Assembly (NCBI GenBank): GCA_958299035.1
Contig: CATQJL010000316.1
Span: 17,151,676 to 17,215,675 of the forward strand
Origin: Cylicocyclus nassatus
Lineage: Eukaryota; Nematoda; Chromadorea; Rhabditida; Strongylidae
Length of the DNA: 64,000 nt
Reading direction: 5' to 3'
The position numbers and the translations under genes are program-made. The notes under the pieces are model-generated. The model ran no database searches. It was not told the origin of the DNA and was given only the letters and a program-made list of their open reading frames with translations. Below are positions 11,458-20,541 of this stretch, one piece after another. Position 1 is the stretch's first letter; each line of letters starts with the position of its first letter.

Positions 11458-12051
11458 AAGGAATCTGCGTTAATTCTGTTACAATCTATGAATATAAATA
11501 AAGTGCAAAACATTTGTAGAATTTGCTTCACGCTCTTACTTTAGGACTAAGAACTTTAGGAATTAGCGGTGGAAAATGAAAGGGGTTTTGCAGCGCGATT
11601 GAACGCATAAAACAACGCAAATCAATATACAAGGGAAGGATGTTTAGTCGAAGTGGAGAGTTTCTGGAAATGAGAAGAGTTTTTAGAAATGAGAAGTATT
11701 GCATTAGTTAGAAAAATGCTAATTCCAAATCTGCCTTCCTTATCTGCGGAGCATTTTTGAGCGAGGGCTCAGATACATTTATCAGGCGGCAACCACACCA
11801 TGAATCGGTTGGAATAACATTTCAACAAAGTAGACACGTCTGGACGCCAGCCGATCAAGCATTTGTACCGTTCGTGGCGCCCGAAAACAGGTTGGTGGAA
11901 CATCTTGATTCGAGGCTGCCCAGGCGTTTTGTTGATGATCATTGGCATTCACGGTAGCATTTCAGCAATTCGTGACTGCCAAGAAAAGTCGGTATCGGGG
12001 CATGCTACGAAATTTTTTAACGCTAACGAGACGTAAAGAGACGTAAAGTGG
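11458..12051. other. 594-bp arm-specific segment of unknown type
   Basis: The left arm reads straight through this point (near 7497/7498), while the right arm has 594 extra bases. The ends (AGGAATCTGCG and GTAAAGTGG) do not form TIRs. There is no clear target duplication beyond one ambiguous base, and no Helitron-like CTRR end. A short frame (11757-11957) has no recognisable domain. It is either an insertion here or a clean deletion from the left arm. Confidence 0.7.
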
Positions 12052-12948
12052 ATCAACTCTGGAGCATTTATTAACATTGAGGACAATGTCGCACAATGGT
12101 GTGCGACACCCTAAATATAAGTTCTAATGTGCAGTGTGGTTTTAATTTGTGTCCACAAAATCAATTCGGGCTCAGAAGTATTTCAAATTGATCCCGCTCC
12201 TTTCTTGACAACTCCGCCCACACTGTTGCCCTCTACAAAAAAGTTTAGTTTTTTGTCAAATCGCTTAGAGAAGCTCGTAGATGACTGGGGAATCTCAAAA
12301 TACCTTTAATTTCAACACTGCCCCTAGTCATGCAAGCTGCACCCTCAGTGGCAAGCCTTGCCCACTTTCCAAAAGTGCCGGAATTTGCATGAATTCGTCA
12401 ATTTTGTGCAAATTTTGGCATTTTCGAGAAGTGAGCGGGGCTTGCCAAAAGTGGGCGGAGCTCTCCCGCTCACTTGCACAATTTTGTAACGCATGCCTTG
12501 TGCGTGCATTATACAGGGTGCGGCAAAAGTCTGGGAGCCTAAATTTGCAGTACTGCAATTACAAAGATACTGATGGTTTTGATTTCAATTTTATGCCACA
12601 TGATGCTGCGGTCATCCTCTACAGAACACTTTATTTGACTGGAAACGGCTGCCATACGTTTTTGTAGGAATGGAAATTACCAAACTAGTACTTTTGCAAA
12701 GCGAAAAAACCAAAATTTTTGATATTTACAATTTTTGCTGTAGCTAGAGATGCTGTTAATATTTTACAAAATTTCGAAGCACACAACATAGAAGAGGCTT
12801 TGCGCTATTGTATCCTAGTTTTGCCTTTGCCAAGAGCTGTTCTTGCATAAACGGAAAATGAAAGTTTGCGAATGTTACCTACGTGCCAATGGAAATCCGT
12901 CTTCAGAACAAATTTAAAAGCTATAGAATGCTCAACAGGCACTGGGAT

Positions 12949-12967
12949 GAAGGCAATATATTTTGCA
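12949..12967. repeat. Target-site duplication, 3' side of LINE
   Basis: The 19-mer GAAGGCAATATATTTTGCA is repeated at 16104-16122. It occurs once, uninterrupted, at the matching place in the left arm (about 6582-6600, inverse). Confidence 0.93.
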
Positions 12968-12986
12968 TTCTTCTTCTTCTTCTTTT

Positions 12987-14999
12987 TTATCTTCGCCATT
13001 GTCCCGCGGGTGCAGGGTCGGCGGTGGTGCATTTTTGCTTCCATTTGACTCGATCAGCTGCTTCTTGTGGTTTGAGCTTTGCAATGTGCAGGTCGTTTCG
13101 AATGGTGTCCAACCAGCGTTGCTTCGGACGGCCACGTGGCCTCTTCCCCTGTGGCTCTAGACGAAGTGCTGTTTTTGCTACTGTATTATCTTCACTTCGT
13201 AAAATGTGACCATACCATCTTAATCTGGCACCTCGCATCTTATCCGCGATAGGTGCAACTCCGAAAATGTGTCGTACATCATCGTTCGTGACGCAGTTTC
13301 TTCTCGTTAGGTCCAGTATCCATCTTATCATTCGCGTCTCCATCGTGCTCAGGATCTGCTCGTGTTTTCTGGTTGCTGGCCAACATTCAGCTCCATACAG
13401 TGCGACTGGCCTCACCACAGTCCGATACACTTTCGACTTGAGATACAACGGGATTCGTCGGTCGCAGAGTACTCCTGTTACTTGCCGCCATTTTAGCCAC
13501 GCCGCGTTCGTCCTAGCACGAGCATCAGTGATCGTGTCGCAGTTTGACGTCACTCGGGAGCCCAGGTATTTGAATATCGTGACCTTCTTCAGCGGCTGCC
13601 CATCGATGCTAATTGTGCCATCGGTTTGCTCTCCGCATTCCAGGTACTCGGTCTTTGCTACGTTCAGTCGTAGGCCATACTCCGCTAATCGTGTCTTCCA
13701 TCTCACAGTCGCCTCTTCAAGCTCTTGTCTCCATCCGCTTGCTAGCTCGACGTCGTCTGCGTAAAGGAGCGTCCACGGATGCGGCAGCTGGATCTCCTTG
13801 GTCACCGTGTCCATGCACAGAATAAAGAGAAGCGGTGATAGAGCTGATCCTTGGTGTACTCCGACTTGGATTGGGAATGGCGTTGACGTTCCCACTGCAC
13901 AGCGTATGGCGCCCGTCGTGTTCGTATAGAGGAGTTTGATCCAGCGAACGTACTCTTCTGGGACGTCGTGTTGTCTCAGCGCATACCAGATCAGCCCGTG
14001 TGGTATCCGAACAAATGCCTTTTCTAAATCCAGGAATGCGAAATGAATCGGAATCCGTTTCTCCAAATGCCTTTCCATTAGCAATCGTACCGCGTGGATG
14101 GCATTGATGGTGCCAGATCCTTTTACAAAACCGCATTGATTCGGGGTGACCTCCACTATACTTCGAATGCGTGCGTCGATGACTCGTTCGAAGATCTTCA
14201 TCGTGTGGCATAGCAAGCGTATTGGTCGATATGTTGAACAGTCGCTGACGTCGCCCTTTTCCTTCCAGATAGGGACTGTGACACTCGTAGTCCAGATTCG
14301 CGGCAACTGTCCGTCTACGATAATGCGGTTAAAGAGCGATGTGAGATATGCCGCTCCTCGCTGCCCCATCATCTTCCACACTTCAGCAGGTATGTCGTCG
14401 GGTCCCGGAGCTTTTCCGCTAGACATCTTCCTCAGTGCCTGCACAACTTCTGCCTCCTCGATCCGAGATACCGGTCCATATGTGGGGGCTCCTTGCGGTA
14501 TTAACGGGTGCGGGAACACCTCATTAAATAGCCCTTTGTAGTATTCACTCCACCGCTTGAGTATTGCCCTCGGCTTCGTCAAGAGGTTGCCCTCTGCGTC
14601 CTTAATGTGCATGACGTGGTCGATGTCCTGCTTCGCTCGATGTCGTGCAGCGGCCAGTCGGTAGACCTTGTTCGCTCCAGCAGGCCCTTCCAGCTCGTCG
14701 TAAAGTCTCTTGTAGTGAGCTTCCTTTGCTTCGGCTACCGCGTGCTTCGCCTTCGAGTTCTGTTCTCGATACCGACGGAGGTCTTCATTTAAGTGTGAGC
14801 GTTGCCAGGCTTTGAAAGCTTCTTTCTTCTCCTTGATCACTTGCTGGACTGACTCAGACCACCACCAGATCTGCTTGTCTACAAACCGACGTCCTGGCTT
14901 GGTGGTTCCCAAAATTGTCTCGGCCCTCGATCGTATCTGCGAAGTAATCCGATTCCATTGCTCTTCAATCGACTCCTTATCATCCGTCGACACCCTCAA
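12987..14999 (-). CDS. LINE ORF, reverse transcriptase part
   Basis: About 670 residues. The N-terminal third is a linker with a Trp-rich start. Reverse transcriptase follows: APGPDDIPAEVWK (motif 1 region), the fingers block around STYRPIRLLCHTMKIFERVI, QCGFVKGSGTINAI, FLDLEKAFVRIP (motif A Asp), VGVHQGSALSPLLF (motif B) and LLYADDVELA (motif C, catalytic YADD). The C-terminus has RLRWYGHILRSEDNT and a basic GKRPRGRPKQRW segment, the usual RTE-clade tail. The protein copies element RNA into DNA at nicked chromosomal targets. The listed start is only the first ATG in this frame. In the family the same ORF begins upstream with the endonuclease, and the two are separated here by a one-base frame change near 15.07 kb, so this copy cannot make the full polyprotein. 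Confidence 0.9.
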   Translation of the reverse strand: MRVSTDDKESIEEQWNRITSQIRSRAETILGTTKPGRRFVDKQIWWWSESVQQVIKEKKEAFKAWQRSHLNEDLRRYREQNSKAKHAVAEAKEAHYKRLYDELEGPAGANKVYRLAAARHRAKQDIDHVMHIKDAEGNLLTKPRAILKRWSEYYKGLFNEVFPHPLIPQGAPTYGPVSRIEEAEVVQALRKMSSGKAPGPDDIPAEVWKMMGQRGAAYLTSLFNRIIVDGQLPRIWTTSVTVPIWKEKGDVSDCSTYRPIRLLCHTMKIFERVIDARIRSIVEVTPNQCGFVKGSGTINAIHAVRLLMERHLEKRIPIHFAFLDLEKAFVRIPHGLIWYALRQHDVPEEYVRWIKLLYTNTTGAIRCAVGTSTPFPIQVGVHQGSALSPLLFILCMDTVTKEIQLPHPWTLLYADDVELASGWRQELEEATVRWKTRLAEYGLRLNVAKTEYLECGEQTDGTISIDGQPLKKVTIFKYLGSRVTSNCDTITDARARTNAAWLKWRQVTGVLCDRRIPLYLKSKVYRTVVRPVALYGAECWPATRKHEQILSTMETRMIRWILDLTRRNCVTNDDVRHIFGVAPIADKMRGARLRWYGHILRSEDNTVAKTALRLEPQGKRPRGRPKQRWLDTIRNDLHIAKLKPQEAADRVKWKQKCTTADPAPAGQWRR

Positions 15000-15972
15000 A
15001 TCGATAAGAGCATCTCTGACTTGCTGGCGATGTTCGGGGAGCTTCCACCATTTGATCCTCTTTGTAGTCGTCCTTCTGGCTCGTGAACAAGTGGATGTTC
15101 AGTCGAAGATCCAATACAAGCAACCGGTGTTGTGGCGCAAATGCATGTGTCGCCGTGGGTATAACCTTCGCGTTCATCACCATTGGCAAGTGGTATCGGC
15201 GCAGCATCCAGTAGTCGATTTGAGTTGAGCGCTCTCCACTCGCGTACGTGATCAAATGTGACTCTCGCTTCTTGAAAAATGTATTCGCTATCGCCAAGTC
15301 GTGTGCTTCTGCTGCTTCCAGGATGCGTTCTCCATCTTCATTCCTCTGACCGTATCCGTTTCCACCATGGTATCGCTTAAATCCATAGTGTTCGTGGCCA
15401 ACGTGCCCATTGAGATCGCCTCCTACGAAGATGTAGTCTGCAGCGTCGAATGTCCTTAGCAGGATGTCGAAGTCCCTCCAAAACACGTCCTTCTCGGCTT
15501 CGGTACATGCGGCTTGCGGGGCATAACACGAGACTATTCGGAGCGTGGCATCATCTGCTTCGATCTTCATCGCCATCAATCTATCTGAGATGCGCGTCAC
15601 TTCGGTCACTAATTCGCGGTATCTACCGTTGACGATGATCGCGACTCCGTTCTGGCGGCTGCTATCTCCCGTGTAGTACAAGCGATATCCGTCGCCGATG
15701 TCCTTTGCCTGCCTCCCTTTCCATTTCGTTTCCTGTACACATGCGATGTCGACGTGTCGTTCCTTCAGCCTATCGCATAGTTCCCGACTGCGGCTCGTCA
15801 GCGTTCCTATATTGATCGTCGCTAGTCGGATTTCCTGGACTCGCTTCTTTGGCCTGCCTCGTCCGGGGGCAGGTAGCCCTAGCTCACTATTCGCGCGATG
15901 CGGGCAATGACGCGCGTCGCCTCCGGGGGACGCCCTAGCAGCTTGACAAAATTCCTTAATAGTCCGATGCAT
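14980..15972 (-). CDS. LINE ORF, apurinic/apyrimidinic-like endonuclease part
   Basis: From an ATG at 15972 the frame encodes an exonuclease-endonuclease-phosphatase domain: RLATINIGTL, VDIACVQETKW (catalytic Glu), YRLYYTGD, NGVAIIV, RIVSCYAPQ, FVGGDLNGHVG (Asp/Asn pair), THLI-type SHLITYASGERSTQIDYWM, and a C-terminal H before RLLVLDL. This enzyme nicks target DNA for target-primed reverse transcription. The open frame extends past the element's 5' end to 16245, but those codons lie in the target duplication and flanking MITE, so I place the start inside the element. The frame ends 40 codons after the frame change that separates it from the reverse transcriptase. Confidence 0.88.
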   Translation of the reverse strand: MHRTIKEFCQAARASPGGDARHCPHRANSELGLPAPGRGRPKKRVQEIRLATINIGTLTSRSRELCDRLKERHVDIACVQETKWKGRQAKDIGDGYRLYYTGDSSRQNGVAIIVNGRYRELVTEVTRISDRLMAMKIEADDATLRIVSCYAPQAACTEAEKDVFWRDFDILLRTFDAADYIFVGGDLNGHVGHEHYGFKRYHGGNGYGQRNEDGERILEAAEAHDLAIANTFFKKRESHLITYASGERSTQIDYWMLRRYHLPMVMNAKVIPTATHAFAPQHRLLVLDLRLNIHLFTSQKDDYKEDQMVEAPRTSPASQRCSYRFEGVDG

Positions 15973-16103
15973 GTGACACGACTGATTCGTACAGTCCCCG
16001 GCGCGTCGCTCCGCCTGACGGGACAGTGCCCTCGTCGTTTGCCGGGGTTGGTCCCCGTTGCCAGCCGGCACCGCGGGGAGGTGACGATGGGACTTTGCCG
16101 GCC

Positions 16104-16122
16104 GAAGGCAATATATTTTGCA
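16104..16122. repeat. Target-site duplication, 5' side of LINE
   Basis: Second copy of the 19-mer at 12949-12967, directly next to the element's GC-rich 5' end. Confidence 0.93.
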
Positions 16123-16603
16123 TACGTCCTCTAAATTAGAATTTAATGAAATTCGGCCATGGAAACACTTTTTATACTTTCTAAACGATATTTTCAAGTT
16201 TTTATTCGCGCAATTGTAGCCAAAAGTCCGGTATGCGACGTACACATGCTTCTAATTCAAAATCCAATATTTTTATTCCTAAGCATCGCAAAAAATTCTT
16301 TTGGAAGTATGTTGTAGACAAAAGTTTGCTCTATTGTGCTGCACATTTGTCAAGGTAAAAGAAGCAGTTATTGTGAAGGAGTGGGGCAAATTCCATTACG
16401 ATTACCTGCGTGCCATGACAGGTGGACTTGCCAAGATTTTGTAGGGCTGCGTGGAAGCCAAAAGAGGCAGTTTTGCAATTCAAAAACTGGGCTGTATCTG
16501 CAATGGTTCGAATTATGTGTGCGCTAGATTTTTCGTTTCTAGGTACTTCCCTTCTCGTTTTGTACGAAAAAGTATTAGGCTCCCAGACTTTTGCCGCACC
16601 CTG

Positions 16604-17269
16604 TATATGTAGCCAACTGTGAAAATGCCTAGAAATGGTCGTTTACAGGGAGAGACGTCAAAAAAAACTTGCCGTCAACGCGATAACTATTATAAGGGTT
16701 TCTTGGTAATGCACGTCCTACTCACCTCAACAACAACGCGATGAGTGGCATATCGGAATGAGGCAAAAAATATGGCAAAATACTCACGTTAACAGCAAGG
16801 CGATGGGTGACGTACTAGAACGAGACACTGCTTTAGACAGGCCGAATCAACCCCCCGCCCCTCCCCCTCTCCCCGTCCCACCACTCAATCCCCTCACTAT
16901 TTGGAGGCGGTCAATAAACATAAGAGCCCATCAGAATGAAGCGCTAATTTGGTAACGTTCATCCCGCAAGTCAGTCAAGTTTCGCACGCATTCAATTTAT
17001 TAATAGTAATGCGTACAGCCTTCGGCGAAAGAGAGTATCAAAGACGCCGACTTCTTCACACTTGGCTTGGCTCAAACATTGGCATAGCAACTCCTCGACT
17101 TAAAATTACTTTGCTTACCTGGTAAAAATCGCATTATCAAAAATTCAATTCAAGGAGTCGAATATGGCGGAAACCCGTTTGGGCGAGAACGGTACTTTTC
17201 GAACCATGGTTGGAGACGCAGATTTGTTAGGGAAGCTGTCTCCTTAAAACTTTGAACTTGACTGCACTA
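16604..17269. other. No gene seen (mirror of 5436-6101)
   Basis: Right-arm counterpart of 5436-6101, including a C-rich tract near 16852-16880. No gene was recognised. Confidence 0.45.
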
Positions 17270-17722
17270 ACAAGGGAATGGTCAAAAGTCGAAGTGGCCA
17301 AACCAGGGAAGCTGTATAACATTCGATGCAGTATAAAACTCTGACTTCGAATCTGTCTTCCTTATCTGCTTCCCGCTTCTGCGGACGAAGCTACAGGCGG
17401 TTTTATTGTGAAAAAATCATACATAAAAACAGCGAAATTGAGCACAATGTTGCGCTTTTAGCTCGGCTTCTGGCTTCAAAAATTTTAAGTAAGCTAGCGA
17501 CATGTTTTGGCCCAGCATTGAGGCGAACTTTCTCTGTACGGCTAAATTTTCAATTTCACGCATAATTTCTTAGCAAAATAATGGCATTTAATGGCTTATA
17601 GCTTCGTCCAGAAAAGCGATAAGCAGGTAAGAAAGACAGATTTAGAGTCAGCGCTTCATGCTGCATCTAATGGTATGCAGCTTGTTTTGAATGGCCACTT
17701 CGATTTTTGACCATTCCCTTGT
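17270..17722. mobile_element. Fold-back MITE, ACAAGGGAATGG family (right-arm copy)
   Basis: Inverted duplicate of 4983-5435, with the same length and near-identical sequence. Confidence 0.7.
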
Positions 17723-19045
17723 AAGGAGAATCAAATTTTTTCATTGATCATCAAAAATCAAACAGTTTGCGCAGATTTGTAGCACACTTGCATTGTTATT
17801 TGAACGTCATCCTGATTTGTTTTGTTTTATCAAATAATATAGTTTTTACATTCTAGTTATTTACGCTGCCGTGCGGACATAAAAAACATGTCAGTCTTGC
17901 ATCAATTTGATACTTTTTATAATCTGTGTTCGAGAATTTTTCAGTAGTTACTCTCGCCTCTCACTTCGCCTGTGCACTTTTATGTTTTCTTCTCATACCG
18001 TTTTAGATCTTGCTTATTCGAAGCGTTAGACAAACGTATAGGTTGCATTGTGGTGGTAGTAATGAAGGAAAAAACTATGCAGACCATACTTACAGTTGAC
18101 GAGTTGCATATAACTATGAAACAAAAAAGTGAATACGGAATTTACTTGTCTGAAAACGCAAACGCCACATTGAGCTCAACTACTCCCCTTTAAAATCAAG
18201 CTTCAAGGATCTCCAAACGCTGATGAGTTCGTTACTTTTGCAAAAAGTTTATACTGTCTGCTGCAGTTCATTTAACAAAATTGAACACAAGAAATCTTTA
18301 TTCTTATCTCGCAAGGTCAAATCAAAGAAATACTTGGAATTGCTGTACTGCTGAGTTCATCGGAGTGTTTGGGGCACAGTGAAATGCCTTACTAAACTCG
18401 GGCATATTTTCAAGCACCACGTTGACCCTGGAATACAATCTTTGGTTATTCAATCAAATTATACCAACTTGTCATTCTTACATTAGGTTGTCTTAAAAAT
18501 ATGTCTGTTTTTTTAAACGACTGTAAAAACAGGTGCAATGAAGACTCAAATAAGTTCCAACAAAATTTAAATACTGCTTTTCCTTCTCTTTCTTGTGGTT
18601 ACATTTTCGAAACATAATCTCTTGCTTTTTCGTAAATGTCAAGATTCTTTACCCGTCATTTGTGTTCAAAGTTCGGCTAATTTTCAAAAAATCTGCCCCA
18701 AAGTTTGGAAGTGATTAACATGCTACCAATAGTTTAACCTCGGACTGTACGGTGGTAATTTGAATCTTTGTGTCTGTTGGCTTTAAGAATTTTTCGGAGA
18801 TCTCGATGTTTAATAAAGCCATAAGCACGCAACTGCAGCAAAAAATAGGAAAACTCCCAAAGTTTCTGCGAGTTGAAATTTGATTGTCATTGAACACTAT
18901 TTATCGAAAAAAGATGTCATAATCTAATTTCTAAAAGCACATGGGCAATTTTAAGGCGGACGATGGCGCATTTTGAGAAAGTGTTCCATTAAAATAGAAG
19001 TACGCGCACTTCGTGGTTTCTGTGGACTTACTTAGATATTTTGTT
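17723..19045. other. No gene seen (mirror of 3660-4982)
   Basis: Right-arm counterpart of the gene-free stretch 3660-4982. Short open frames have no recognisable domain. Confidence 0.5.
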
Positions 19046-19064
19046 GGCCCCTCTTCATGTGGCG

Positions 19065-19395
19065 TGCGGGCCTGGGCACAGAATTCTCATTGGTCCTGTC
19101 CCTCGCTTCAGACATCCACGATATTTTTATTGTCGTCGGTGGCTGAGTCCAAGAATTCCAAGAGCAAAAATCGTATTTAGCTGATTCCTCAGCTGTCAAC
19201 GTTTCACAAACACGTCCGCCCACCTCGTTAGTGGTCTTTCTCGGAGACGTTTGGCTTCGCGAGGAAACCACTCAGATGCTCTTTGTGTCCATCTGTCGTC
19301 TGTTCTTCTCATGATGTGACCGGCCCATCGATGTTTCGCTTTCGCCACGTATTCCGCTGGGTCACGAGGATGGGACATTCTTCTCATATCCGTAT
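19065..19395 (-). pseudogene. LINE C-terminal remnant (RTE-like tail), mirror copy
   Basis: Inverted duplicate of the remnant at 3310-3640, carrying the same WAGHIMRRTDDRW tail motif on the minus strand. Confidence 0.65.
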
Positions 19396-19654
19396 TGCGA
19401 AGTTCGATAAGGGGCTCGGCTCACCTTCAGAAGACTGCCCTCGAGCGCTCTGTGCGTACGTAGAGCTTTCCACGTGGCTGCGGTGTCGGCCCGAGTCTCA
19501 CTGCCTGACGGAGCGCCGGGAGAACGGACGAGTTAAAGAAATTGGCTCGAATTTCTGGGTCCGTCAGTTGGTCGTGGTTTCCTTCAAAGGCCTGAAAGCA
19601 ACCCAGTCTGCTCTTCTCTTCATATTAGGTTCTTTCCTTAAGTCGTTCTCCATG

Positions 19655-20171
19655 TTCATCGAACATCCGAGATACACAAGAAGACGTCTCCATGTCTTAC
19701 CACACCCCGAATACTGCTCCCAAATATGGAGCCCATATTGGAAGAAAGATATTAGAAGGATAGAAAAAGTACAACAAACTTTCACGCGATTGCTTTGTCT
19801 CAGATGCTCCGAAAACAAAACCCTGAAAGATATTTGCTACAATGATCGTCTCAAACTGTACGGTATGAGGAGCTTGGAGCACCGCAGAAAGTTGTCTGAC
19901 CTCATCTTTTGTTTTCGAGTTTTACGTAAAGAGATTAATCTCTCAGCGAACAAGTATTGGATCTTCATTCCTGCTTGCTAGTGTACGCTCCTACTCTGTT
20001 AATCTACACTATTCTCCAATAAAACGAAGAAGGTTTTTGCTGGCTTATAAAAACTTGTTTTATCGCGGAGCACGGTGGTTGCAAAATCGGCCTTCCGATA
20101 TTCTACGATTTCCTAGCAGTGCCTCCTTCAAGTCAAAACTGAGGAAAGTTGATTTGCAGGATTTTTGCTGA
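19655..20171 (+). pseudogene. CR1/jockey-like LINE 3' remnant, mirror copy
   Basis: Inverted duplicate of 2534-3050. On the + strand it encodes EYCSQIWSPYWKKD and DRLKLYGMRSLEHRR. It stops in frame at 19979-19981 and regains the family C-terminus in another frame up to TGA at 20169-20171. An open frame begins upstream at 19283, but that part reads through the opposite strand of the neighbouring LINE tail and is not a real N-terminus. Confidence 0.75.
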
Positions 20172-20541
20172 CCTTTGTGGTTGAAGTCAGTTCATTACAA
20201 GCCTTCTTTCAGTTACACATTCTTGTCTCATCGCGTTGCCTTATGACTGAAGATACTCCTTGTCAAACTAGTTACAGCTGAAGGTCATCTAGCCACTACA
20301 CTCGCGCACAGTATTACAAAAAGTTATTGTTTATTATTGTTTTCTTGTTTGATTGCATATTGATAGCTCACGACTAGCCCGCTCTACTGGGAAGGTCGAT
20401 TTCAAAATTTGTTTTCCTGATATGATTAGTAATTGAATCACAACATAGTTACATCGGTTGAGACTGAACGCCCTTCTGGTGTCTTTCGCTGTTATGTCTC
20501 ATCTTGTTCTCATTTTTGTCTATCTTGATGTCCTTAGGAGC

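Larger units (their letters stand above)
12968..16103 (-). mobile_element. RTE-like non-LTR retrotransposon, near full length
   Basis: A 3.14 kb element on the minus strand bounded by a perfect 19-bp target duplication. It encodes an AP-type endonuclease followed by a reverse transcriptase. After the stop codon there are only about 20 bases and a short AAG-repeat tail. A compact single ORF, a very short 3' UTR and a simple-repeat tail fit the RTE clade (C. elegans RTE-1 is similar in size; hookworms carry relatives). The 5' end is GC-rich. The ORF is broken by one frameshift near 15.07 kb. The insertion is absent from the left palindrome arm, so it happened after the inverted duplication. Confidence 0.92.
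12514..16603. mobile_element. MITE CAGGGTGCGGCAAAAG (right-arm copy, split by LINE)
   Basis: Inverted copy of the element at 6102-7035, with ends at 12514 and 16603, each next to TA. Without the LINE and one target-site copy its length is 935 bp, against 934 bp in the other arm. Confidence 0.88.
11369..20541. repeat. Palindrome A, right arm (with two insertions)
   Basis: Reverse complement of 2164-7585. Two segments are absent from the left arm: 11458-12051 (594 bp) and 12968-16103 plus one copy of its target duplication. The arm stops at 20541, exactly where palindrome B begins. Confidence 0.93.

Noticed and set aside
12281..12667. 128-codon frame, and its mirror at 6882-7268
   Set aside because: It spans non-coding arm sequence and the end of a MITE; no domain or codon signal is seen. 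Its exact duplication comes from the palindrome, not from selection.
19283..19981. 232-codon open frame, and its mirror at 2724-3422
   Set aside because: Only the C-terminal part resembles a LINE protein. The N-terminal part reads through the antisense of a neighbouring LINE tail, so the full-length frame is accidental.
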